64,000 bases of DNA from Sugiyamaella lignohabitans (Eukaryota; Ascomycota; Dipodascomycetes; Dipodascales; Trichomonascaceae), in assembly GCF_001640025.1 (NCBI RefSeq), contig NC_031672.1:3286001-3350000 (forward strand). The letters are read 5' to 3'. Below the pieces are notes generated by a model. It ran no database searches and had not been told where the DNA came from. It was given only the letters and a program-made list of their open reading frames with translations. Below, piece by piece: positions 1 through 9,580 of this stretch. Made by a program: the position numbers and the translations under genes. Within the stretch, counting starts at the first letter, position 1; each line of letters begins with the position of its first letter.

Positions 1-167
1 TCTTCTCATATTGATTCGATTTGTTGGTTTATCAGCTCAACTCGGTAGCTTGTTCACACTCAATTATAAGTAGCAGAGAACATCCGCCATATCATGATTT
101 CTTTCCTCATCCTTTCCCTCGTTAGAGAAAAAACACTCGCTCTTTTTCCTATTCTTTCGTTTATACT
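1..167 (+). promoter_or_regulatory. Upstream region of the secreted wall-protein gene
   Basis: This is the short sequence from the window edge to the first ATG. A TATAAG motif lies at about 64-69 and a pyrimidine-rich leader (CTTTTTCC, TTCTTTCG) runs up to the ATG at 168, as is usual for well-expressed yeast genes. The promoter may extend beyond the window edge. Confidence 0.4.
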
Positions 168-3005
168 ATGAAGTTCACTAATTCTGTGATTCTTCTCCAA
201 GCGTTGGTATCAGCCTCTTTGGCCCTGCCAATTGAAAACAGCAATGGTGCCAAGCCTTTGAATTCGACTGCCAGTCCAATTGGTTTGATGGCTATTAATC
301 CTGAACGAGATGATGTTCACCAACGCTCAGTCATTGCCAAGTCGGATGGTTCTCTTTGGCTCCGTAAGGGTACCGGCTCTGATGCCGTGGGCTCCGTCGA
401 CCGTGATATGGCTGTCCAGCCCATGGCTGGCGGTCGTAGACTTACAGTTGGTCAGGATGGATCTCTTCAACTTGCTGAGAAAGTAGATACCTCTAACAGC
501 GAAGAATTTTCTATTGATGTTAAGGACTATGTTCTTCACTTGACTACTAAGGATGCTATGGCCTGTCCTGTTGACGATCAATATAAAGTGTTCTGGGGAG
601 CCAATGTCCGTTGCGAAGGTGGTATTCCTGTCAAGCTGCAATCAATAAATTTGGAAGCCAGTAACAGCAACAACACCAGTGCCAACAAACTTTTGAAACG
701 TCAGAATTACGGTGGTGCCTACATCTGGCACGAACCGTTCTTTGATTGCCAGGGTCAATACCATGAGGGTGTTCACTCATGCGACGAAGCTTATATTTGT
801 GACCGACAATACTTTGACAATAGATGGCATGATGGCCAATGGAGAAATGGTGTCTGGCATGAGGGCAATTGGGGTTCTGATGGTATCTGGCACGACTCAG
901 TTTATGATGGCAGATTCACTCCTGAAAGAGATGGTCGTTATGGACCTTATGGCCGTCACCATGGTGGGTATGAGAACGGCGGTTGTGGTCGTGAAGAATG
1001 TGGCCGTGAAGAGTGTGGCCATGAAGGATCCTGTGGACGTGAACGCGAACGCGAACGTGAGGAGTGTAGTCGTGAAGAGTCATGCGGTCGTGAAGAAAGC
1101 TGCGGCAGAGAAGAATCCTGTGGTTGTGGAAATGAAGGCTGTGGTTGTGACGGTCGCTATGATGGCCGTTATGAGGGTCACCACGGACGACACCACGAGG
1201 GGTATCACGATGGTCGCTACGATGGTCGTTATGATGGACGCTACGATGGTCGCTATGATGGCCGTTATGATGGTCGTTATGAGGGCCGTTATGAGGGTGC
1301 TCCCTACGACGGACGTCACCATGAAGGTCGCTACGAATGTGAAGAGGAACGTGGTTGCGGCTATGAGCACCACCCTTCTAACCAAGGCTGTAATGAATAT
1401 GGCGGTTATGGCCGATATGGATATCACGAGCTAGTCAAGACTGAGGAAGCAGTTCCAGCTACCGAAGAAATGGAAGCTCAAGCTGTCGAAACCCCTGCTG
1501 AAGCCACTGTAGCAGTTGCTGATGCCGTTGTGCCTGCTGAAGAAGAAGAACAATCAGCTGTAGCTCCAGTAGTTTCACTTGCCAAGCGTCTTTTTGGACT
1601 CTGTGGAGGCAGTAGCAACAAGGGATGTGATTCCGGATGCGACAGTGGATGTGATAGCGGTGGTGGAAGCTCTGGATGTAGCCTTTGCGGACTCTGTGGC
1701 GGAGGTGGCGGTGGCAGCAGCTGTGGAAGCAGTTGCGGAAGTGGTTGCGGAAGTGGTTGTGGAAGCAGTTGCGGAAGTGGTTGCGGAGGTGGCTGCGGTA
1801 GCAGCTGTGGTGGATGTGGCAGTTGCGGTGGTGGCTGCGGTGGTAGTGGCTGTGGCGGCGGCGGTGGCGGCTGCGATGACGACTGCTATGACGATAGCTA
1901 CGACTGTGGTTCCTCTGGTTGTTTTGGTATCTTCAACAAACGAGATGCTGTTGTACCTACTGAAGTGGCCACTGAACAAGACTTGACAAACAACCTATGT
2001 TGCCCATGCTGCTGCAAATGTGGATGCTGTCTTGCCAAGAGAGACGAATCTGCAGTTGCTACTGAAGAAGATATCAATTCTGCTTTTTTCTGTCCCAGCA
2101 GCTGCTGCGGAGGATGCTGCTGTGGAGGTAGTAGCAGTGATGATGATGACGAAGACGACTGTGGTTCAAGTTCCAGTTCTAGTTCCTGTGGATCCAGCTC
2201 GGGTTCTAGTTGTTGTGGATCAAGTTCTGGATCTAGCTCCAGTTCAGGCTGTGGAAAATCATCTGGTTCTAGCTGTGGATCAAGTGGATCTTCAGCCCCC
2301 AATTGTGCTCCAGAACCCGCTCCAGCACCCGTACCCGCACCAATCCCAGCTCCAGCACCAGCACCAGCTCCTGTCTATCCAGCACCCGCACCTGCTCCTG
2401 TTCCTGTGTCACCTGCTCCTGCTCCTGCTCCCGTGGCACCAGCTCCAGCTCCAGTTTGCCCGGCACCAGCACCAGCCCCTGCTCCTGCTCCTGCTCCTGT
2501 TCCTGCTCCTGTTCCCGCTCCGCCAGCTCCCGTGTGTCCAGCTCCTGCCCCTGCACCAGCTCCTCCTCCTCCGCCTCCACCTCCACCACCTCCTGTCTGC
2601 CCTGCTCCGGCACCAGCTCCAGCACCCCCTCCACCCCCTCCTCCTCCACCTCCACCTCCACCTCCACCTCCACCTCCACCTCCAGCTCCCGTATGTGCTC
2701 CACCACCACCACCTCCTCCACCAGCACCAGCACCAGCTCCCGTGTGTGCTCCACCACCTCCACCTCCACCTCCTCCTCCACCACCTCCACCTCCTCCTCC
2801 ACCTCCTCCTCCTCCACCACCTCCACCTCCTCCTCCACCACCTCCACCACCACCTCCTCCAGCTGAGCCCTGTGAGCCAGAACCTGCTCCTGCTCCAGAG
2901 CCCGAGCCAGTCTGGTCAGAGCCCTGTGCTGAGGAGCCCGAGCCCGTTCCCGTTCCCGCACCCAGCGAGTGCGAAAGCGCCGAGAACAGCGAGGAGGCCA
3001 ACTAA
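168..3005 (+). CDS. Secreted, Cys/Gly/Pro-rich repetitive cell-wall-type protein with Kex2-like sites
   Basis: The 945-residue product begins with a hydrophobic signal peptide (about residues 1-19). Residues 30-170 form a compact domain with paired Cys and DGSLWL/DGSLQL motifs, resembling the beta-rich domain of some yeast wall proteins; that family link is tentative. Four dibasic KR sites at residues 177-178, 473-474, 591-592 and 624-625 are candidate Kex2 cleavage points that would cut the protein into modules. These are a W/H/D/G-rich part with many DGRY repeats (about 180-420), an acidic Val/Ala stretch, Gly/Ser/Cys-rich blocks, and a Pro/Ala then polyproline tail (about 710-930). There is no hydrophobic C-terminal GPI signal. 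Function is not known; a structural wall or secreted matrix role is inferred. Several long ORFs in other frames are artefacts of the repetitive codons. Confidence 0.8.
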   Translation: MKFTNSVILLQALVSASLALPIENSNGAKPLNSTASPIGLMAINPERDDVHQRSVIAKSDGSLWLRKGTGSDAVGSVDRDMAVQPMAGGRRLTVGQDGSLQLAEKVDTSNSEEFSIDVKDYVLHLTTKDAMACPVDDQYKVFWGANVRCEGGIPVKLQSINLEASNSNNTSANKLLKRQNYGGAYIWHEPFFDCQGQYHEGVHSCDEAYICDRQYFDNRWHDGQWRNGVWHEGNWGSDGIWHDSVYDGRFTPERDGRYGPYGRHHGGYENGGCGREECGREECGHEGSCGREREREREECSREESCGREESCGREESCGCGNEGCGCDGRYDGRYEGHHGRHHEGYHDGRYDGRYDGRYDGRYDGRYDGRYEGRYEGAPYDGRHHEGRYECEEERGCGYEHHPSNQGCNEYGGYGRYGYHELVKTEEAVPATEEMEAQAVETPAEATVAVADAVVPAEEEEQSAVAPVVSLAKRLFGLCGGSSNKGCDSGCDSGCDSGGGSSGCSLCGLCGGGGGGSSCGSSCGSGCGSGCGSSCGSGCGGGCGSSCGGCGSCGGGCGGSGCGGGGGGCDDDCYDDSYDCGSSGCFGIFNKRDAVVPTEVATEQDLTNNLCCPCCCKCGCCLAKRDESAVATEEDINSAFFCPSSCCGGCCCGGSSSDDDDEDDCGSSSSSSSCGSSSGSSCCGSSSGSSSSSGCGKSSGSSCGSSGSSAPNCAPEPAPAPVPAPIPAPAPAPAPVYPAPAPAPVPVSPAPAPAPVAPAPAPVCPAPAPAPAPAPAPVPAPVPAPPAPVCPAPAPAPAPPPPPPPPPPPVCPAPAPAPAPPPPPPPPPPPPPPPPPPPPAPVCAPPPPPPPPAPAPAPVCAPPPPPPPPPPPPPPPPPPPPPPPPPPPPPPPPPPPPPAEPCEPEPAPAPEPEPVWSEPCAEEPEPVPVPAPSECESAENSEEAN

Positions 3006-3425
3006 ACCCGTCGCTGAGGCGTCCAGTAAAAACACCAGTTACACATTCCAGTCGTTCATTACAATCCTTATATAAACGGTTCTTTATTGTCGGTATAAAT
3101 TAAAATAAAAATTATTCTAATTCCCCCTCCTCCTTCTCGCTGCCCTCGCTGCCCTCGCTGCCTCCGGCGGCTGGGGCGCTGCCCCAGACCCCGTTGTGCT
3201 CGCTTCGCGAGCATCCTCCCGGACACCGGTTCACCAGCACACGGGGGACCCCGCAATGGCTCGCGAAGCGAGCACAACGGGGTCTGGGGCAGCGCCCCAG
3301 CCGCCGGAGGCACCATCTCCGTCCCCCCTCGGACCCTATTACGCCGTGCATGTCGTATGCACCTGTCGGTATCTCGGCAACATGTTCGTGAACTTTCGTA
3401 TCTCGAGACTGGACATCTGGACAAA
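3006..3425. other. Intergenic region with a complete GC-rich palindrome
   Basis: This stretch holds the 3' flank of the wall-protein gene, a CCCTCGCTG short repeat at about 3141-3160, and a complete type-B GC-rich element at 3160-3311. The remainder is the short promoter and leader of the thioesterase-like gene. No gene was seen. Confidence 0.6.
3160..3311. repeat. GC-rich palindromic element, complete, type B
   Basis: Two inverted halves share GCCTCC/GGAGGC ends. Each half contains a TGGGGCGCTGCCCCA hairpin and a GCTCGCTTCGCGAGC hairpin. The centre is about 45 bp and unlike that of the A/C-type copies. Confidence 0.9.
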
Positions 3426-4073
3426 ATGGCGTCAACGGTGCTGAAGGTGGTCCTGCTCATTCTGGCGCTGATAAATGCCAAGTCGCTGCCTCTTGCATTC
3501 CATGCCAGGTTCTTTTATTATATGGCCAAACACTTTTATGTGTTTAAGAGGGTCAAGGCCAAATCAGTGTTCGAGCCTCGCCAGTATTCTACTCATACGC
3601 CGCTGATGGAGATTGATTTCAATCTTCACAAATCCAATTCGACCTATTTTACTGATCTGGATATGGCTCGAACTGACTTGATGATGCACGTATTCAAGGA
3701 CTATTTCCTTCATTATCAGGACAGCGAGAACAAGACTCGTGACGGCAAGTGGCCCTATTGCCCTCTCGGCGGAGTGGTCTCGGTGTTCCGCCACGAGATC
3801 AAACCTTATAGTCCTTACAAGGTGCGATCGCGTATCCTAGGTTGGGATAATAAGTGGATTTTTGTCATTTCTCGGTTCGAGTCTGGCAAGAAGCTACATG
3901 CTATCGCTCTGTCTAAATATGTGTTTAAAATGCGCCGAAAGACTGTGCCTCCAGAAGAAGTGCTCAAATTCTGTGGTCTTGCTGACGAAGAGACGCTCAA
4001 ACAGGGCAAAATGGACTTTGATAAGGCCGAGCATTTCCTCCACCTCGAGAACTTGGAGCATGAATCAATATAG
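3426..4073 (+). CDS. THEM6-like (hotdog thioesterase-fold) membrane-anchored protein
   Basis: The 215-residue protein starts with a hydrophobic anchor (VLKVVLLILALINAKSLP, about residues 5-22). A body follows with LMEIDFNLHKSNSTYFTDLD and later KPYSPYKVRSRILGWDNKW, recognised as the THEM6/4HBT_2 group to which the S. cerevisiae ER protein Ybr096w also belongs. Family members are predicted acyl-thioesterase folds of the ER; no substrate is established from the sequence. The ATG at 3426 is preferred over the in-frame one at 3357 because it directly precedes the hydrophobic anchor, and because the longer form adds 23 residues starting close to the GC element. The gene converges with FAD2, with only 143 bp between the stop codons. 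Confidence 0.8.
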   Translation: MASTVLKVVLLILALINAKSLPLAFHARFFYYMAKHFYVFKRVKAKSVFEPRQYSTHTPLMEIDFNLHKSNSTYFTDLDMARTDLMMHVFKDYFLHYQDSENKTRDGKWPYCPLGGVVSVFRHEIKPYSPYKVRSRILGWDNKWIFVISRFESGKKLHAIALSKYVFKMRRKTVPPEEVLKFCGLADEETLKQGKMDFDKAEHFLHLENLEHESI

Positions 4074-4216
4074 AAAACCCCCCTCGAATAGACTATTGGC
4101 CAGACAGGTATGGCAGAAAGGTATGGAGTAATTTGTGTAACATCTAATAATCTATTATAGACGACTACTTATAGAAATAAACTGAAAACAAAAAATCAAC
4201 CCTGGAGCTGGAGAAG

Positions 4217-5449
4217 CTATTCGTCGGAAAGACGCTTGCCAGGGTTAGTGGGAGGAACTCCGATATTGTTGATGTTTCTGAACATCTTAATACCGTTGTC
4301 ACCCTCAATAAACTGACAAGATCTAGCTACTCTGTAGAGCGAGGTGATGAAGTTGGACTCGTCCTTGACATAGTGCTTGCCCAAAACCTTCTTGATAGCC
4401 TCGGTACCCTTGCGTCCATTGTAGAAAGGAATACGGGAAACGTAGTGGTGGAGAACGTGGGTTTCAATGATATCGTGCAAGATGTGCTTGCCAATAAAGC
4501 CAAAGTCACGGTCAACAGTAGCAGCAGCGCCACGGGCAAAACTCCATTCATCAGCGTCGTAGTGGGGCAAACGAGGATCAGTGTGTTGAAGATAGGTAAT
4601 GTGGACCAACCAGTGGTTCACCCACATCCAGGGCAAAACGTACATGAGGATAACGGTAGAAAGACCCCATCTTTGGATAGAGTAGTACAAACCACCCAAG
4701 GTCAAACCGATACCAATATCAGAAATAATGATATCGTAGAAATCCTTCTTGTCGAAAATAGGAGAAGACGGAACATAGTGGTTGGTAACCCACTTGGAAC
4801 GGGTCGGGTACTTTTGTCCAGTGACATTAGTGGTCAAGTACATGAGCCAGCCGAAAGTCTGTTGAAGAATCAATCCGTACAAAGTAACAATAGGAGTATC
4901 TTCGGCATTGGCCTTGATACCACGGATAGAGAAAAAGGTCTCCTTCTCCTTGGGGACGAAAACCATATCACGAGTCAAATGACCAGTAGCCTTGTGGTGC
5001 TTAGAGTGAGAAATTCTCCACGAGTGGTAAGGAACAAGCAAGAAAGAGTGAAGGACCCATCCAACAGTATCATTGGCCCATTTGTAGTCGGAAAAGGCGC
5101 CGTGGCCACACTCGTGGGCCAAAACCCACCAACCAGTACCAAACAAACCTTGGACAATAGTGTAAGCAGCCCAAGCAAGAACACGAACAGACAACCAGGG
5201 AATCAAGTGGATGTACGAAATGGCAAGATATCCAAACAAACCAATGAAGATACCGTCTCTAATGACATATCCCAAGGAGCGAGGAAGAGAACGCTTGTAG
5301 CACTCGGGAGGAATTGCATCGAGGATCTCCTTGATAGTGAACTGAGGAGCAATAAATTCCTCACCATAGGTGTTAATGGCCTTCTTGAAGCTGGGCTTCT
5401 GAGGTTGATGAGACGACGGTCTACGTTGAGTGACAGTAACGGACGACAT
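4217..5449 (-). CDS. FAD2: Delta-12 (oleate) fatty acid desaturase
   Basis: The 410-residue membrane desaturase introduces the second double bond into oleate to give linoleate, at the ER, with electrons from cytochrome b5. Three histidine boxes for the di-iron centre are visible: HECGH (112-116), HSKHH (148-152) and HVLHH (331-335). Their spacing matches FAD2-type enzymes, and hydrophobic segments lie between them. The start chosen is the ATG at 5449. An upstream in-frame ATG at 5506 would only add 19 residues translated from poly-T leader sequence. A good TATA box lies about 195 bp upstream. A delta-12 enzyme is preferred over a delta-15 one by overall resemblance; the two are hard to separate by eye. 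Confidence 0.9.
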   Translation of the reverse strand: MSSVTVTQRRPSSHQPQKPSFKKAINTYGEEFIAPQFTIKEILDAIPPECYKRSLPRSLGYVIRDGIFIGLFGYLAISYIHLIPWLSVRVLAWAAYTIVQGLFGTGWWVLAHECGHGAFSDYKWANDTVGWVLHSFLLVPYHSWRISHSKHHKATGHLTRDMVFVPKEKETFFSIRGIKANAEDTPIVTLYGLILQQTFGWLMYLTTNVTGQKYPTRSKWVTNHYVPSSPIFDKKDFYDIIISDIGIGLTLGGLYYSIQRWGLSTVILMYVLPWMWVNHWLVHITYLQHTDPRLPHYDADEWSFARGAAATVDRDFGFIGKHILHDIIETHVLHHYVSRIPFYNGRKGTEAIKKVLGKHYVKDESNFITSLYRVARSCQFIEGDNGIKMFRNINNIGVPPTNPGKRLSDE

Positions 5450-5643
5450 TATTGAGGTTCTTTTTTTTCTGCTACTAAATAAGAAGTAAAAAAAAAAGCT
5501 CGACAATAGTCAATCCTCGAGAACTATTAAGTGTTGTAAAAAATCCAAGTACTTAAGCACTAAAAAACTCGAAGAGCTTGAAGAACTAAGAAATTAAAAA
5601 CAAAAAAAAAAAAGATTTAAATTCGCTGTATGCAGATATTTTT

Positions 5644-5652
5644 CTATTTATA
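5644..5652 (-). promoter_or_regulatory. TATA box for FAD2
   Basis: TATAAATAG is read on the minus strand about 195 bp upstream of the chosen FAD2 start. A long A/T-rich leader with poly-T tracts lies between the two. Confidence 0.5.
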
Positions 5653-6071
5653 CGTAGTACACCTGGATGATCCAAGAAATTTTATCTTCCCCTATATGTA
5701 CCATGTACCTAATACATGCGTACATAAATACGCACCGTGCTACCGAGGAATCAGGGCCGTGTAAAAGTCAGACCTGACCAAAGTTGCCTGACACATGGCC
5801 GTTACTTACGTGTAATAAATGTGCCTGAAGACCGCATCTCCAAATCTATCGAATCTGCTGTCCAGGTCCACAAACTATGATCCTCAAAATTCTTTTATTT
5901 ACTTTGTTGGCTGTTTGTAGCTGATAAAACTTATTTATCCGCCCCATGTCATACTGACTAAACTCACGGTTAAATTAGGCGTTTGTTTTACCAGGATGGT
6001 CTGCTGCGACGGTGGCATAATTGGCAATTGCCAGCTGGTCACTTATCAGGTTAATCTTTGCGAATCAGACT

Positions 6072-6137
6072 GCCTCCGGCGGCTGGGGCTCCGCCCCAGA
6101 CCCTGGTTGCTCCTCTCGCTTCGCTCGAGTCGACCGT
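6072..6137 (+). repeat. GC-rich element, solo C-end half
   Basis: It begins GCCTCCGGCGGC and has the TGGGGCTCCGCCCCA hairpin. It continues with CTCCTCTCGCTTCGCTCGAG and the start of the core (TCGACCGT), then stops; the other half is missing. Confidence 0.85.
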
Positions 6138-7164
6138 GTTGATTCAGGTGTGGTGTTGTCATGGTGCTGCTATCGTAAATACGTTTGGACTTGGTTGCAG
6201 CTTAATTTCCGAAATTCGTTATTGATATTTACAGCCTCGTTTCTTTTTATTGCGAAAAATCGTTGAATTTTCACCCATATTGCTTTTTTCTGCTCCTTAT
6301 CAGGCAAGGATCTGAATATTTTTATCCCTCCGAGGCAAAACTTATTTTGATATGCATGCAGAGGTAATTTGATGATCGCCCGGCTCCTGGATCCTGGATA
6401 TTCAGTCCTCACACTAGCACCAGAACAGCTACGAAATCCGCAAAAAAGTCCACCAACTTCATAGATAAGGAAGCCTTGCCATTATCTCATTGCTACTATA
6501 GTATCGGGGAGATCGGTCAATGGTGTGTTCTCGTCAACAGAACAAACAGACCACCACTAACATTGATATGAGGTCAGTTGAGGTAAGACTGCCGGCACCC
6601 TTCCGGAAGCACGTTACGGACATATGGAGTGGGACCGGCGACTTACGGAGTTTGAGTGGGGGATATCCGTGTGAAGCTGCCGGCGAGCAAATAAGACGAA
6701 GGATAATCGTCATTTGGTGGTCTAGAAGCGGGGGGTGTGGGAGATATCAATGCACCAACAGGCTGACCTGATGATACCTGTGGGTGCTAGTAGACATCTT
6801 TGTGTCGAAGGCTGCTATCGACAGATACCACAGGTATTTTAATGTTATTGTTATTATTTCATATCGAGTAATAAAATGGACTTATAAAATAAAATCAACA
6901 GCTGCTTCGCTCGGATAAACTTTAATTGGGTCCGACTGTAGTCCGCAATTAGTTAGACCAGGCCCTGTCTGAGTTTTAAACAACGCACCAGCCCATGACA
7001 ACACCAGTGACACATTTTTCTTTCAAACTTCTCGATGTTAGCTTATCAGATAACTAACTGAAATCACTAGACTAGCCAATTTGGGGTTTACAAAGATAGA
7101 TGGGATATTATCAAATTTACTTGTTTAAAGGCAGCAACCAAGCCGCTAACTAACGTCAGATAAA

Positions 7165-7255
7165 GCCAGCAAGGTCAGCTAGGGTCAGCTAGGGTCAGTT
7201 AGGGTCAGCCAGAGTCAGCTAGGGTCGCCAAGGTCAGCCAAGGTCAGCTAAGGGT
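7165..7255. repeat. Ten-bp tandem repeat, unit close to GGTCAGCTAG
   Basis: About nine imperfect copies of a 10-bp unit (GGTCAGCTAG, GGTCAGTTAG, GGTCAGCCAA) lie head to tail in non-coding DNA. The incidental TTAGGG is part of this unit and not a telomere array. Confidence 0.75.
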
Positions 7256-8347
7256 AACCCAAACATACGACAAGGCACATTAAATTGGTTCAAACACTCT
7301 TTGACCAGAATCTTCGCCATTGTCTTCTTATTTGGAAGCTCATGGCCTGATGGGCAACAGAGCAGCCAGTTTTATTGCTCGATTCAGAGCCCGTGTCTGT
7401 CCTGTCTATAGCTCTTCTTGGGATAGTCTCACTGTAGAGTAGAGTAGAGTAGATCCGAAAACCGTTTCTTTATTGATCAAACAAGATCAAATATGCAACG
7501 CACCACACGCATGCTGAACATCCATGCACTCCTGTGCATCTGGTACAGAACAGTCCCCTGATATGCAGGTGGTAGATGAGCGGGTTTTCTTACCGCTTAA
7601 CACGTGGGGGAATATATGACAGTCTGAGAACGAGTAATCGAAGCACGACAATGTATTAAAACAGCACTCAATGGTATCTAAAATATTTGTCAATGGAGTC
7701 AGGACTCAATTTTGGGGCTGAAGGGTTGGAATTAAAGGGCTTTCGACAACGAACACATGCTGGAAAACCTCTTCCGCAGTTTTGCTGTCTCATCTGCGCT
7801 GCAGCTTCTCCCAACAAACGACTGCGTGGGGTTTTGTTGAACCCAACTAAGTTATTCTATAGCCGCGACAGCGCGAATATGTGGTAAGTGACTGGCAGTA
7901 AAGCTGTGGGGACCAGACTCCGAAACTGGCTCTGGAAGCGGCATCTGGAGTTGAATCTGGAGATGAATCTGGAGATGAATCTGAGATGCATCTCTGGACC
8001 TGATTCTGGATTCTGGACCCTGCGTAAAAAAAACGACATATACACACGCCATTGTTAGTCTGTTAGCCTTACTATTCTTCACTCCTCCTATCTTTCACAT
8101 CTTACATGGAATACAGATGTTTACGATATGGAAAGAAAATTAAATTTCGTGAAGCACTGATTGATCAAATACCTAGCATATATATCGCCCATAGATAGAC
8201 TACACTGTATAGTACTTAGATTTTCAGGAATACTGTTCTGGCAGCGTTCGGATTCCTGGTAATGTGAAAGACCACATAAAAATCATGAGATTCACTGTTG
8301 TGCTAGTAAAATAATAAATAAATAATTACTAAATAGGTACAAGTACA

Positions 8348-9235
8348 CTAGCTCACAGGAGCAGTAGCGAGTTCGCTAGCCCTTTTGCGAGCAGATGCCA
8401 GTACAGTCTGGATATGCTCTCTCGACACTTGAATACCCTTATTAATACCAGTAGCGTTACTCGATGTAACAGCAATCGTCAATCCAGTCAAGAGACCGGA
8501 CGGCGAAGTCACGACATTTATCCGACTATTGAGACATGCCTCTTCGGTTTCGCCCTCGATGTCGGCTATAACTACTGTTTTCTGGTCCTTTTGCACCTCA
8601 CCAATAGCAAAGGTGCTGCTAAACTGGTCCAAGGAAGCAGACTCATCAGAAAGCTTCAATGGACTTACGGTCGACAGATCACTGACAACTTGCTTTGTAT
8701 CAGGATCGACCTCCATCTGAGGAATTCTTGTGTTTTTTAATGCAGTGATAATGGCTGTCCACACAGCGTCGAAACAGGGGCCAGTCCTGCTCAAAACCTG
8801 AACACTGGCACTCAAAACAAGCCATTTAGTTTTTTCGGCGCCGGGAATTACGAAATTAACTGGATCAATATAATCAGTGTTATTGAGCAATTGGAATGCT
8901 CGTTGTGAGATAACCATCTCCTCCTGAGTGGGTGGTCCATTGCGAGTACCACGAATGACTTCAACATTAGGATATACACCGTGCTTTCCCTTCTGTTCCG
9001 TAATACCGCCGGTAATTCCACACACGACGGTCGTACCTCCTACACTAATAACAGCCGAACCTAATGTCCCTGGCAGCGGCTCCGACGCCTGGATCGTGGC
9101 CTTCCTGAACTCGTCAAACGCTCTCAGTCCACTGGGTCGAAGTCCCAGTTCCAAGTGTCTCTGCAGATAAATATCAGGCTCCAGCCTGGCAAACACCTCA
9201 GGTGGAAACGACAACGGCGTAGCAGCTCCCTCCAT
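8348..9235 (-). CDS. RRP43: Exosome core ring subunit Rrp43 (RNase PH fold)
   Basis: The 295-residue protein matches the Rrp43/EXOSC8 group: an N-terminal LEPDIYLQRHLELGLRPSGLR segment, then RNase PH-like blocks including GSAVISVGGTTVVCGI, GPCFDAVW (about 170) and a C-terminal DIEGETEEACLNSRINVV. It is one of six PH-type subunits of the catalytically inactive ring of the nuclear and cytoplasmic exosome, which threads RNA towards Rrp44. The usual RPDGR motif reads RPSGL, in keeping with an inactive member. Its length is near that of human EXOSC8 and shorter than S. cerevisiae Rrp43. It is divergent from TIM13 across a 345-bp promoter region that holds a GC-rich element. Confidence 0.85.
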   Translation of the reverse strand: MEGAATPLSFPPEVFARLEPDIYLQRHLELGLRPSGLRAFDEFRKATIQASEPLPGTLGSAVISVGGTTVVCGITGGITEQKGKHGVYPNVEVIRGTRNGPPTQEEMVISQRAFQLLNNTDYIDPVNFVIPGAEKTKWLVLSASVQVLSRTGPCFDAVWTAIITALKNTRIPQMEVDPDTKQVVSDLSTVSPLKLSDESASLDQFSSTFAIGEVQKDQKTVVIADIEGETEEACLNSRINVVTSPSGLLTGLTIAVTSSNATGINKGIQVSREHIQTVLASARKRASELATAPVS

Positions 9236-9580
9236 CTCAACAGTAAATTATCCTCTCTCACCATGATCACTGCTTCACGGTCGCATTTAATAAATTTCAG
9301 TGGTTAGGGTTACACGTGCAAGGGGTGGAGATACGGGAGACGAGCCATTTGCCTCCGGCGGCTGGGGCTCTGCCCCAGACCCCGTAGCTCCTGCTTCGCA
9401 GGAGATGGCCGAGACTGTAGACGAAAACGACTCGAGCGAAGCGAGAGGAGCAGCGGGGTCTGGGGCGGAGCCCCAGCCGCCGGCGGCAGCGAATCCCCAG
9501 TATGGACTGGTGCGGCTGACTAGTGAAATTTTATGAGAGAAGGGGAATATTTTGGACTTGCTGCTTGGTATATATCAACA
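9236..9580. promoter_or_regulatory. Divergent RRP43/TIM13 promoter region with inserted GC-rich element
   Basis: This 345-bp region separates two divergently transcribed essential-type genes. Its middle 137 bp (9351-9487) is a complete GC-rich palindrome, leaving about 115 bp on the RRP43 side and 93 bp on the TIM13 side. A TATATA lies only about 12 bp before the TIM13 ATG, so it is unlikely to be its TATA box. Confidence 0.5.
9351..9487 (+). repeat. GC-rich palindromic element, complete, A-to-C orientation
   Basis: The left half carries the A hairpin (CTCCTGCTTCGCAGGAG) and the right half the C motif (CTCGAGCGAAGCGAGAGGAG). The central core is about 26 bp. The right end reads CCGGCGGC in place of CCGGAGGC. 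Confidence 0.92.

Larger units (their letters stand above)
5450..8347. other. 2.9-kb intergenic region without a supported gene
   Basis: It contains the FAD2 upstream region, a half GC-rich element at 6072-6137, a 10-bp tandem repeat at 7165-7255, a short GTAGA run near 7436-7452, and a TCTGGA/GATGAA repeat at about 7925-7990. The last part is the 3' flank of RRP43. ORFs here are under 90 codons, lack recognisable motifs and overlap repeats. Confidence 0.5.

Noticed and set aside
2375..3001. Poly-Gly, Glu-rich and Leu-rich ORFs opposite or out of frame with the wall-protein gene
   Set aside because: They are shadows of the Pro/Ala and Gly/Cys codon repeats; the plus frame with the signal peptide explains the region.
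5450..5506. N-terminal extension of FAD2 by 19 residues
   Set aside because: It is a translation of poly-T leader DNA; the ATG at 5449 gives the normal length.
7165..7255. Telomere-like TTAGGG
   Set aside because: The hexamer occurs only as part of a 10-bp GGTCAGCTAG repeat and not in an array.
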